From assembly GCF_900111605.1 (NCBI RefSeq), contig NZ_FOIA01000003.1:1-64000 (forward strand): a DNA stretch of 64,000 bases, in the 5' to 3' direction. The DNA is from Nitrosomonas marina (lineage in GTDB: Bacteria > Pseudomonadota > Gammaproteobacteria > Burkholderiales > Nitrosomonadaceae). The notes beneath the pieces are model-generated. The model ran no database searches and was not told the DNA's origin. It was given only the letters and a program-made list of their open reading frames with translations. The position numbers were made by a program, and so were the translations under genes. The first letter of the stretch is position 1. The number at the start of each line of letters is the position of its first letter. This document shows, one piece after another, positions 27,419 through 35,717 of the stretch.

Positions 27419-28228
27419 ATGACAGGCTTAATCAGAACTTTCTCAACAACATTGCTGTTGTGCTGGACGGTTTCCGTGTGGGCAGAGCGTTTCGACCATG
27501 CTGCATGGGATCAGTTGCTGCGTGATCATGTGGTTATGATCAATCAGGGGCGAGCCAGCCAGGTCGATTATTTCGCTTTTTTACAAAATCGTCAGACACT
27601 GCAACGATATTTGCGGCGCTTGTCAGCTGTCAGCGAGAATACGTTTATAAGCTGGAAAAACCCGGAGCAACTGGCGTTTCTGATTAACGCCTATAACGCC
27701 TTTACCATAGAGCTGATTCTGACACGCTATCCAGAACTTGATTCAATCAAAGATCTGGGTTCATTTTTGCGTAGCCCCTGGAAAAAGGAGTTTGTGCCGC
27801 TGTTTGGAAAAATGCGTTCGCTGGATGATATCGAGCATGGCATGATTCGCAAGCCCGGTATCTACAATGAACCGCGCATTCATTTCGCGGTGAATTGCGC
27901 TTCAATCGGCTGCCCTGCATTGTTGAATCAGGCTTTTGTCGGTGAAAAGCTCGAACAGCAACTGGAAGCCGTTACCAAAGCGTTTCTCCAAGACCGTACG
28001 CGCAATCGTTACAATCCGTCGGCTGTGCGTCTGGAAATATCCAAAATATTTGACTGGTATTCTGAAGACTTTGAAAGTGGCTGGGGTGGCTGGCATTCAC
28101 TAAACCAGTTTTTGGCACATTACGCAGACAGTCTGACTGATAACGAGCAGGACAGACAGGTGGTTGCATCGGGCCACTTCAAAGTGCGCTATCTTGACTA
28201 CGACTGGCAATTAAATGACAGGCAGTAG
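27419..28228 (+). CDS. Secreted DUF547 protein
   Basis: A 269-aa exported protein. The ATG at 27419 is chosen over an in-frame ATG at 27308 because it has GGGG (27407-27410) 8 nt upstream and begins a normal signal peptide (MTGLIRTFSTTLLLCWTVSVWA). The DUF547 core is evident: LAFLINAYNAFTIELIL, SLDDIEHGMIR, EPRIHFAVNCASIGCPAL and the late SKIFDWYSEDFE. The family function is unknown, though the conserved Cys and His suggest an enzyme. The stop is 3 bases before pstS, implying co-transcription with the phosphate uptake genes. Confidence 0.85.
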   Translation: MTGLIRTFSTTLLLCWTVSVWAERFDHAAWDQLLRDHVVMINQGRASQVDYFAFLQNRQTLQRYLRRLSAVSENTFISWKNPEQLAFLINAYNAFTIELILTRYPELDSIKDLGSFLRSPWKKEFVPLFGKMRSLDDIEHGMIRKPGIYNEPRIHFAVNCASIGCPALLNQAFVGEKLEQQLEAVTKAFLQDRTRNRYNPSAVRLEISKIFDWYSEDFESGWGGWHSLNQFLAHYADSLTDNEQDRQVVASGHFKVRYLDYDWQLNDRQ

Positions 28229-28231
28229 CGT

Positions 28232-29086
28232 ATGATAACAATGACGGGAATATTTCCGGCCAGCCGACTGGTTGCAGCAAAAGCGGTTATTGCGATTTGC
28301 GGATTGATCTGGACTGTGTCCGGCGCTGCCAATGCCGGGCCACAGCGACTGGTACTGACGGGTTCGAGTACAGTTGCCCCCCTGATCAATGAAATTGCAC
28401 GGCGTTTCGAAATGCAATTTTCCGGCGTACGTATCGACGTACAGACAGGCGGTTCATCTCGCGGGATCAACGATGTGCGCAGGCGCACTGCCGATATCGG
28501 CATGGTGTCACGCCCACTGAAACCAGACGAAAACGACTTGCATGCCTTTACTGTTGCGCTGGACGGCATCAGTCTGCTCGTGCATGCGGATAATCCGGTG
28601 GCTGCGCTCGATAAGAGTCAGATTGCCGGTATTTTTACCGGAGACATAATGCGCTGGCGAGATGTCGGTGGAAAAGATGCGCGTATTACCGTCGTGAACA
28701 AGGCCGAAGGGCGTTCAACGCTGGAGCTGTTTTTGGATTATCTGCAACTGAAAAACAGTGCCATTACACCGCACATCATCATCGGCGACAATGCACAGGG
28801 TATCAAGACGATAACGGGCAACCGCAATGCCATCGGTTACGTATCCATCGGCGCGGCTGAATACGAGGTACAGCGTGGTGCGCCTTTACGGCTGCTGGCA
28901 CTAGATGGCGTCGAAGCTTCTGAGGAAAATGTACGTAACGGCACGTTTCCGTTGTCGCGCCCGCTCAATCTGGTAACCGCAAGTGATCCGCAGGGGGTGA
29001 TCAGGCAATTCATCAGGTTTGCGCAATCACCGCAGGTGCAGGATCTGATCAAGGCACAGTATTTTGTTCCGGTTGATGCAGACTGA
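28232..29086 (+). CDS. pstS: Phosphate ABC transporter periplasmic binding protein PstS
   Basis: A 284-aa periplasmic phosphate receptor with a signal peptide ending near SGAANA. LTGSSTVAPLINEIARRF and VQTGGSSRGINDVRRRTADIG are the phosphate-contacting loops, and VNKAEGRSTLELF and the GDNAQGIKTI segment complete the type II binding-protein fold. It belongs to the shorter PstS group. It is the first transport gene of a pstSCAB set, and its 3' end overlaps pstC by 11 bases. Confidence 0.9.
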   Translation: MITMTGIFPASRLVAAKAVIAICGLIWTVSGAANAGPQRLVLTGSSTVAPLINEIARRFEMQFSGVRIDVQTGGSSRGINDVRRRTADIGMVSRPLKPDENDLHAFTVALDGISLLVHADNPVAALDKSQIAGIFTGDIMRWRDVGGKDARITVVNKAEGRSTLELFLDYLQLKNSAITPHIIIGDNAQGIKTITGNRNAIGYVSIGAAEYEVQRGAPLRLLALDGVEASEENVRNGTFPLSRPLNLVTASDPQGVIRQFIRFAQSPQVQDLIKAQYFVPVDAD

Positions 29087-29918
29087 CCGCGTTCTGACCG
29101 GTATTCTGCGTGCCGGCGCGTTGCTTGCCGTACTGGTTATGCTGCTGATCTTTTGTTTTCTGTTATTCGAATCCTGGTCTGCTTTAACAGGGCTTTCTAT
29201 TGCCGGATTTCTGACAGATGTTTCATGGCATCCGCTCGAGGGCACCTACAATCTAATGCCTATGCTCTCCGGCACGCTGCTGGCCAGTATTGGTGCGATA
29301 ATGCTGGGGGCGCCTTTGGGCCTGGCCTCTGCGTTGTTTATTGTGTTTTTTGCGCCACTACACCTGGCGTTACTTTATAGGCGGTTGATTGAATTGCTCG
29401 CAGGTATTCCCTCGGTGGTTTTTGGGTTCTGGGGACTAACGACACTGGTGCCCTTGATCAGTGAATGGCAACCACCCGGCGCAAGTCTGCTGGCTGCTGT
29501 ACTGGTACTGACACTGATGATTCTGCCGATGATAACAATAACCGCCTGCGCGGCGCTTACGGCGGTACCTGAGGAATTATTTCGAAATGCGTCTGCGCTG
29601 GGAATGTCCCGCTGGGGCACGATTGCCGGGGTTGTGTTGCCTGCGGCGCGGGTCGGTATCACGGCCGGAATCATACTCGCTGCTGCGCGTGCACTCGGGG
29701 AAACTATGGCGGTATTGATGGTTGCAGGCAATGTAGTGCAGCATCCTGAATCACTATTTGATCCAGTCCGCACGCTGGCGGCCAATATTGCGCTTGAGGT
29801 GGCTTACGCCATGGGCGATCATCGGTCGGTCCTGTTCGTATCCGGTTTATTGCTGATGCTGCTGGTAATGGTGTTGTCAGCCATGGCCGGTTTGCTGGAA
29901 GAGCGTCAACAGGTTTAG
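29076..29918 (+). CDS. pstC: Phosphate ABC transporter permease PstC
   Basis: An inner-membrane permease of 280 aa with about six helices and the BPD-transport EAA loop region (AALTAVPEELFRNASALGMSRWGTI). The ATG at 29076 is used; a TTG at 29064 lies in frame but is unnecessary. ALGETMAVLMVAGN is a PstC signature near the cytoplasmic face. The overlap with pstS and the 4-base gap to pstA show translational coupling. Confidence 0.9.
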   Translation: MQTDRVLTGILRAGALLAVLVMLLIFCFLLFESWSALTGLSIAGFLTDVSWHPLEGTYNLMPMLSGTLLASIGAIMLGAPLGLASALFIVFFAPLHLALLYRRLIELLAGIPSVVFGFWGLTTLVPLISEWQPPGASLLAAVLVLTLMILPMITITACAALTAVPEELFRNASALGMSRWGTIAGVVLPAARVGITAGIILAAARALGETMAVLMVAGNVVQHPESLFDPVRTLAANIALEVAYAMGDHRSVLFVSGLLLMLLVMVLSAMAGLLEERQQV

Positions 29919-29922
29919 GTCG

Positions 29923-30777
29923 ATGTTGCTGCGGGCCAAACAACAAATCCGCGATGGTGTGATTCAGGGCCTGATTTACCTGGCGGTATTGTTGGTTAGC
30001 CTGGTATTTTTCTGGATGCTTTTTGATCTTGCCCATGGCGGTGCGGCACATCTTTCCTGGCAGTTCCTAACCGAATCTCCAATCGATGCCGGGCGTGCAG
30101 GCGGTATTGCTTCGATTCTGGTATCTACCGCGCTGATTCTGCTGGTGGCGCTGACCGCCTCAGTGCCGCTGGCATGGGCGACGGCAGTCCTGCTGGCAGA
30201 GTTTGTGCCGGCCGAAAGCGCTTTCGGTAAAATTGTGCGCTTCAGTTTATACGTACTCGCGGGTGTGCCCTCTATTGTGTTTGGCCTGTTTGGTAACGCC
30301 TTTTTCAGTATTTATCTGGAACTCGGTTTTTCCATTCTGTCCGGCGGGCTGACACTGGCCTGCATGCTATTGCCGATTCTGACAAGTACCGCTGAGGCCG
30401 GTCTGCGCGCAGTGCCCGACACTTACCGGTCATCTGCTGCTGCATTGGGTTTGTCGCGAACGGTGGCGTTGACTCATTTGATCCTGCCCGCTGCCGCGCC
30501 TACACTGGCTGCAGGCCTGTTAATCGGTATCGGACGAGCACTGGCCGAAACGGCGGCGCTACTGTTTACCAGTGGCTATGTTGACCGCATGCCCGGTTCG
30601 TTGCTGGACTCAGGTCGCGCACTGGCGTTGCATATTTTCGATCTGTCGATGAATGTACCGGGCGGCGACAATCCAGCGTATGCTTCAGCGCTGGTGCTTG
30701 TAAGTTTGTTATTATGTATCAATATACTGGCAATGAAACTGGCTTATGGTTTGCAACGCAAAAAAATCATGACATGA
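29923..30777 (+). CDS. pstA: Phosphate ABC transporter permease PstA
   Basis: A 284-aa permease partner of PstC. The EAA-type loop is seen in TSTAEAGLRAVPDTYRSSAA followed by ALGLSRTVALTH, and GIGRALAETAALLFTSGY is the PstA counterpart of the PstC signature. Its stop overlaps the pstB start as ATGA (30774-30777), typical of coupled transporter genes. Confidence 0.9.
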   Translation: MLLRAKQQIRDGVIQGLIYLAVLLVSLVFFWMLFDLAHGGAAHLSWQFLTESPIDAGRAGGIASILVSTALILLVALTASVPLAWATAVLLAEFVPAESAFGKIVRFSLYVLAGVPSIVFGLFGNAFFSIYLELGFSILSGGLTLACMLLPILTSTAEAGLRAVPDTYRSSAAALGLSRTVALTHLILPAAAPTLAAGLLIGIGRALAETAALLFTSGYVDRMPGSLLDSGRALALHIFDLSMNVPGGDNPAYASALVLVSLLLCINILAMKLAYGLQRKKIMT

Positions 30778-31604
30778 ACGACGACCCGAACGCCTTTACC
30801 CTTGGGCCGCTGCAAGCCGGGCCGCCCTGTTGCGAGCCGCAACCGGTGATTCAGGTGCGCAATCTGTCATTGCGCTATAACAGGCAGGCTGCGCTGGACA
30901 ATGTTTCGCTGGATATTTACAAAGGCTGCATTACTGCGTTGATCGGTCCGTCCGGCTGTGGAAAAACCAGTTTTCTGTCGGCAATAAACCGCATGACCGA
31001 TCTGATTCCGGGCTGCAGCATTGACGGACGTATTTTGGTTGACAACCAGGATATTCATCATCCTCAGTGCGATGTGCAGGCATTGCGGCGGCGCATCGGT
31101 ATGGTATTTCAGAAACCCGCACCTTTTCCGCTGTCCATTCGCCGCAACATCGCGTTGCCACTCAATGAACATGGCACCACACAAAAAACGGAAGTGACGG
31201 CGATTACTGAAACAGTATTACGCGATGTCGGTCTGTGGGACGAGGTATGCGACCGTCTCGACGTTTCTGCGCTGAGCCTGTCCGGCGGGCAGCAGCAGCG
31301 TCTGTGCATTGCCCGCGCGCTGGCACTCAATCCGGAAATTCTGCTGATGGATGAACCATGCAGTGCACTTGATCCCATTGCATCCGGTGTTGTAGAGGAT
31401 CTGATCTGCAGCTTGCAGGGTCGCTACACCATCGTCATCGTTACCCACAATCTGGCGCAGGCACGCCGAATCGCCAACTATGCAGCATTCTTCTGGGTCA
31501 AAGACCAGGCCGGGCAACTCGTCGAATTCGGCCGCTGCCGGCATATATTCGAATCACCCCGGGATGAATTGACGGCGGCTTATGTGAACGGGGCGAGAGG
31601 ATAG
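30774..31604 (+). CDS. pstB: Phosphate ABC transporter ATP-binding protein PstB
   Basis: The ATPase of the Pst system, 276 aa. Walker A GPSGCGKTSFL, Q-loop MVFQKPAPFP, signature LSGGQQQR, Walker B EILLMDEPCSALDP and H-loop VIVTHNLAQARR are intact. The ATG at 30774 is chosen because it overlaps the pstA stop; the in-frame upstream ATG at 30714 lies within pstA. A hydrophilic 25-residue extension (GPPCCEPQP) precedes the ABC core. No phoU or phoB/phoR follows, so regulation must be supplied from elsewhere. Confidence 0.92.
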   Translation: MNDDPNAFTLGPLQAGPPCCEPQPVIQVRNLSLRYNRQAALDNVSLDIYKGCITALIGPSGCGKTSFLSAINRMTDLIPGCSIDGRILVDNQDIHHPQCDVQALRRRIGMVFQKPAPFPLSIRRNIALPLNEHGTTQKTEVTAITETVLRDVGLWDEVCDRLDVSALSLSGGQQQRLCIARALALNPEILLMDEPCSALDPIASGVVEDLICSLQGRYTIVIVTHNLAQARRIANYAAFFWVKDQAGQLVEFGRCRHIFESPRDELTAAYVNGARG

Positions 31605-32078
31605 TTTTCGGAAACAAAATTGCCGCCGCTCTGATCGACCAGAATCTGTCGAAAAATCTTACACCTTATTTTATGCTGACTATTACAAAATGAAGAACGA
31701 AAATCACTATTAATTGTATTTTATATCAGCCTAATACACAGGTTTTATAACAAATAACTTCAAATTAATCATTACAAATATGCGTTTATATGGTGTTAAA
31801 AAACTGTCGTGTATTTTTACATAAGGGTTATTTGGTTCGTTTTATTTTCGAGAAATTTTCACCTTACGAGGCAACAACCCTGTATTAGTGCGAGTTTGCG
31901 CATGTGTGCTGTGCGTTGGTATAAAAATTGCTTATCATCTTAATTGGAATAGAAAAAATGATAAAACTAAGAATTATAATGAATTAATTAGATTATATTA
32001 TCTGATTACTGTTGTTTTGTTCGAATAACAATTTGATTGATTAATCATCATTTCAAAAAATTTTTAAGAGAAAATTAT
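31605..32078. other. AT-rich intergenic region before the PEP-CTERM lipase gene
   Basis: About 470 AT-rich bases without a gene. The recognisable element is a sigma-54-like promoter at 31917-31932. The drop in GC begins soon after pstB and continues through the lipase gene. Confidence 0.5.
31917..31932 (+). promoter_or_regulatory. Sigma-54-like -24/-12 promoter upstream of the PEP-CTERM gene
   Basis: TGG (31917-31919), eight bases, then TTGCT (31928-31932) reproduces the spacing of the sigma-54 consensus TGGCAC-N5-TTGCW, although the CAC part is TAT. It lies about 147 bases before the ATG at 32079. PEP-CTERM protein genes in other betaproteobacteria are known to be controlled by RpoN with PrsK/PrsR, which makes the location meaningful. 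Confidence 0.5.
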
Positions 32079-34134
32079 ATGAAATTGTTTTATAAAGTTT
32101 TTTTTTGTTTTCTTATCTTATACTGTAGAGACGCCACAAGCGGCTATTGTACTTGATTTTGAAGGATTACAAAATCGGGAGCCTATTCTAGATTATTATA
32201 ATGGCGGAAAAGGTGGATTTGGAAGCACCGGTAATTCAGATTTTGGTATTAGCTTTGGAGAAAATGCTTTAGCATTAATTGACTCTGATGCCGGTGGTAG
32301 TGGAAACTTTGGTCACGAGCCAAGTCCGGATACTGTTATGTTCTTTTTAACAGGGTCTGCTGTATTAAATATACCGCAGAGTTTCGAAACTGGTTTTTCC
32401 TTTTCTTATTCAGCGATAAATGAACCTGGGATAATCAATGTTTATGATGGTTTAAATGCTGCGGGAGATTTAGTAACATCTTTAAATTTACCAGTAACAC
32501 CAAGTGATGGCGGTGATCCAAGTGGCTCTTTTAGTCCATTTTTCAATCTTGGAGTTGGGTTTCAAGGGAAAGCATATTCGATAGATTTTGGTGGAACGGT
32601 AAATCAGATCGCATTTGATGACATAACAATTGGTTCAGCAACACCCGGTACAAACGCGAATATACCATTCCAAGTTGGCGATATTGTAACAAATCCGATT
32701 TATGCATCTAAATTATCATCACATATTTTTGTTGATGGAGATGGCCCCCACTTTAGCTTCCAAGAAGGGTTCGACCGAAATATACCCACATACATAATTA
32801 CTCACGGATGGCAAAATAATGCTGATCATATCGATCCAGATTTTATTTTTGATGGTGATAACTGGAGCATGCCCTTAACCCAACAACAAATCCAGCTCGC
32901 AATACTTGGCAGATTATCAAATGAAGAAACAAGTGCACTTAAGGCAAATATAATTACATTTGAATGGGAAGGAGCATACACTGGTGGGTTGGGTGATGAC
33001 AGTGAATCATTAATTAATGCTGCTAAAGAAGCAAGAATAAACGCTGATTACGCAGGTGTTCTCTTGGGCCGTGCTCTAGAAGATAAACTAAAAGAGGATT
33101 ATAAACAGGACATTCATTTTATAGGTCACAGTTATGGCACTGTAGTTAATGGATTGGCCACACGTTATTTGGAAAGTACTGGAACGTTAGATAAAGCAGA
33201 CACAATCCAATTCACAGTCCTTGATGCTCCAACAGATTTTTCTTCTTCTATTGGAGCTCCAAAATTAAATAAAGATTGGTTTGTTAATAATCTTTCACCC
33301 AAAGTTAACTATGTCGATAATTATTATGGATCTACTTTCGAGAAAGCTTTTGGCCAACCTATTGATGGAGCCGGATTAAATCAACAAGTAAGTTATGATC
33401 ATTCAGGAGTTGCAGGTACTTTTTATCCTGATCTTATTAGAAATGGACCGAATGCCAATACAAATCCTGATGGAATAGGAACAAATTTTCCACACGGATT
33501 TAAAGATTGGATTACCCCGATTCTTTCAACATATGATGAACGAACAGGAAACGATTTTGTTTCGAGTACAGAAGGTCAGAGGATAAAAACTATATCGGAA
33601 AGTTTTGAAGCTGCACTTGGAACCCCATTTATAGCAACAAGTCTTCCCGGATATGATTCATTTGCCTTTAACGGGCTATTTCTAAAGGAACAATCACCGG
33701 TTTCAGCATATTATGACTTGGGCATACCATTAGATGCGGAATGGCTTTCTTTTGACTGGATGGTTGATGTCGGAGGTGATGGCGATTGGTTTACTGTTCA
33801 TTTTGGCGCTGATCTTTTATGGTCAATGGGTATAGACAGCTTATTTGAAGGTACTCTTCTTAACGCTATGGTGGATGTTTCCGACTATGCTGGAATGTCA
33901 GGTGATTTTTACTTCACATTAAACAGCGTGGGTGACTCTAATGCTGCATTCTATGTGGGAAATTTTGCGTTTCGAGGTACAAGCTCAGTTCCAGAACCGT
34001 CTGTGCTTATGCTTGTCAGTATCGGTATACTTGTAATTGCTTTTATTAGATTTAATCGGGTTCTGATGAACCAATACCTGCTGAAGCGTATGAAATCATT
34101 GCAGTTCTCGGGTCTTCTCCGGTTGAATGTATAA
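32079..34134 (+). pseudogene. PEP-CTERM-sorted lipase-like protein, frameshifted in the signal peptide
   Basis: The ATG at 32079 opens a signal peptide (MKLFYKVFF) that is thrown out of frame in a T9 tract (32098-32106) and stops at about 32154. With one T fewer the frame would read through into VETPQAAIVLDFEG and the long open frame that includes 32338-34134. The body has an alpha/beta-hydrolase elbow, FIGHSYGTVVNG, with preceding YIITHGWQNN and ITFEWEGAYTGG, so a lipase/esterase is likely. It ends with a PEP-CTERM sorting signal, SSVPEPSVLMLVSIGILVIAF, followed by an unusually long tail of about 25 residues. Sequence is AT-rich compared with its neighbours. Alternatives are a sequencing error in the T run, phase variation by slippage, or true inactivation. 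Confidence 0.7.
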
Positions 34135-34175
34135 AGAAGGATGGCATAAAATATCACTGTATAAAGATAGGTACA

Positions 34176-34643
34176 GTGCAGCCGCTGCACGCGCAAACCT
34201 GCCACAATGACATTACGCCGACGACGCCGACCCAGGACTTCACCCGCCATGACGACGGCACCGTCACGCACAACAAAACCGGACTGATTTGGATGCGCTG
34301 CGCGCTGGGACAAAACTGGAATGGCGCAACCTGCACCGGCAGTGGCCAGGCTTACACATGGCCGGCAGCATTGCAGGCCGCCGAGGGTTTCAGCTTCGCT
34401 GGCCACAATGATTGGCGGCTGCCCGACATCAAGGAATTGAACAGTATTGTCGAACAGGCTTGCATGAGCCCCGCAATCAACGCCATGGTTTTTCCTGCCG
34501 CGCCATCAACCTGGTTCTGGTCTGCGTCGCCGTATGCCGGTTACGTGAGAGACGCGTGGAGCGTGAGCTTCGGCGGTGGCAGTGACGGCGCCTTCCTTAA
34601 GACCGGCAGCGACCGCGTTCGGCTCGTGCGCGGCGGACAGTGA
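34176..34643 (+). CDS. DUF1566 protein, probably 5'-truncated
   Basis: A 155-aa protein with the DUF1566 (Lcl C-terminal) pattern: FTRHDDGTVTHNKTGLIWMRC, WRLPDIKELNSIVEQ, WFWSASPYAGYVRDAWSVSF and VRLVRGGQ. The GTG at 34176 is the only plausible start and has a weak ribosome site. The first residues, VQPLHAQTCHND, look like the tail of a signal peptide whose N-terminal and hydrophobic parts are missing. The same frame is open back to a TAA at 34053-34055, overlapping the lipase gene. Base composition switches from AT-rich to GC-rich at about 34175. Both suggest a rearrangement junction and a non-exported remnant. Confidence 0.6.
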   Translation: MQPLHAQTCHNDITPTTPTQDFTRHDDGTVTHNKTGLIWMRCALGQNWNGATCTGSGQAYTWPAALQAAEGFSFAGHNDWRLPDIKELNSIVEQACMSPAINAMVFPAAPSTWFWSASPYAGYVRDAWSVSFGGGSDGAFLKTGSDRVRLVRGGQ

Positions 34644-34740
34644 TTTTTTGAGGTTTGTTTTTGTTTGCAGTGGCGGATTGAAGTGAAGTATGGATGTCTT
34701 TATACCCTCTACTTTACATTGGCAAGTGAATTTATCTATT

Positions 34741-34756
34741 ATTGCGCAATACGCAA
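34741..34756. promoter_or_regulatory. Operator candidate of the higBA unit
   Basis: ATTGCGCAAT (34741-34750) is a perfect 10-base palindrome and, read more widely, TTGCG (34742-34746) and CGCAA (34752-34756) form an inverted repeat with a 5-base spacer. It lies about 20 bases before the toxin start, where the HigA-type antitoxin would bind to repress its own operon. Confidence 0.5.
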
Positions 34757-34775
34757 CTACGGATAAATCCTGTCT

Positions 34776-35054
34776 GTGATAAAATCATTCAAACATAAAG
34801 GGTTGCAAGCTTTTTATGAAAGTGGCAGTTTGTCTGGTATTCAAGTTCATCATCAGCAAAAACTCAGGATGCAGCTGGTTGCGCTGGATACGGCATCAGT
34901 TATTGATGACCTAGATTTGCCTGGTTATCGCCTGCATCTGCTTAAAGGAAACATGAAAGGCTTATGGTCAATAGCGGACAACAAAAACTGGCGGCTTACG
35001 TTTGAGTTCAGATCGGGCGATGTCTATTGTGTCAATTATGAGGAGTACCATTGA
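34776..35054 (+). CDS. higB: HigB/RelE-type toxin
   Basis: A 92-aa RelE-superfamily protein, expected to cleave mRNA on the ribosome. FKHKGLQAFYESG, LDLPGYRLHLLKGNMKGLWSI and WRLTFEFRSGDVYCVNYEEYH are the usual HigB blocks, including the C-terminal basic/aromatic end. The start is GTG at 34776, the first residue of the conserved MIKSFKHKGL. It overlaps the antitoxin start by 4 bases. Toxin first, antitoxin second is the HigBA order. Confidence 0.92.
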   Translation: MIKSFKHKGLQAFYESGSLSGIQVHHQQKLRMQLVALDTASVIDDLDLPGYRLHLLKGNMKGLWSIADNKNWRLTFEFRSGDVYCVNYEEYH

Positions 35055-35347
35055 TGGGTATGCACAAACCGCCACATCCTGGCGAATTTATACGTGAAGT
35101 TTATCTGGAGCCATTGAGGGTGAGTTTTCGTGTTGTGGCGAATAAATTGAAAGTCTCGCCTTCCACCTTCCACAGACTGATAAAGGGTCAAAGTAATATC
35201 AGTTCTGAAATGGCGCTGCGTTTGTCTAAAACATTGGGGCGCACGCCGGAAAGCTGGCTCGCCATGCAGGATAATTACGATCTGTGGCAAGCAAAACAAC
35301 GGGTCAATCTCGATGAGGTCGAGAAATTGGAATTACTTGATTTATAG
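35051..35347 (+). CDS. higA: HigA-type antitoxin (XRE family)
   Basis: A 98-aa helix-turn-helix antitoxin. PHPGEFIREVYLEPL is the HigA family start, and the HTH covers RVVANKLKVSPSTFHRLIKG followed by MALRLSKTLGRTPESW. It overlaps higB by ATGA-type coupling (35051-35054) and should both neutralise HigB and repress the operon at the palindrome upstream. Confidence 0.93.
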   Translation: MMGMHKPPHPGEFIREVYLEPLRVSFRVVANKLKVSPSTFHRLIKGQSNISSEMALRLSKTLGRTPESWLAMQDNYDLWQAKQRVNLDEVEKLELLDL

Positions 35348-35717
35348 CCCGCGGAGTCCATTCCATGATCTGCGCGGGTTGTGTATCCGCATTCGTCAAT
35401 GCGGTACGTGTAAGGGTCAAATCTGTTTATTAATTATAAAAACAGGCATATTCAGGTTAGTAAATAAGATGCATATTTAACAGAAGCAATCTATCAGGCG
35501 TGGGTCATAAAACAATAGGTGTATGATTTCATCTGGTTTTTGGTTTGGAAAATGTCTAAACGTTTTGGAAAAACAGTCATATGATTTATAGTGTGGCAGT
35601 AATGACACGTTTTGAGGTGAGCAGTACAAGGCATTCATGGGTATCTATCCAGTGATTGGTTTTTCACAGGGTTGCCGCATCAATTTATCTTAATATTCAA
35701 AATTTTAATCATAAAAT
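35348..35717. other. Intergenic region with a short hairpin and REP-like motif
   Basis: About 370 bases between higA and the hydrolase. CCGCATT-CGTC-AATGCGG (35387-35404) is a perfect 7-bp hairpin without a T tract, followed by AAGGGTCAAATCTG (35412-35425), a motif that resembles sequences flanking small REP/IS200-type elements. No gene is supportable here. Confidence 0.4.
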
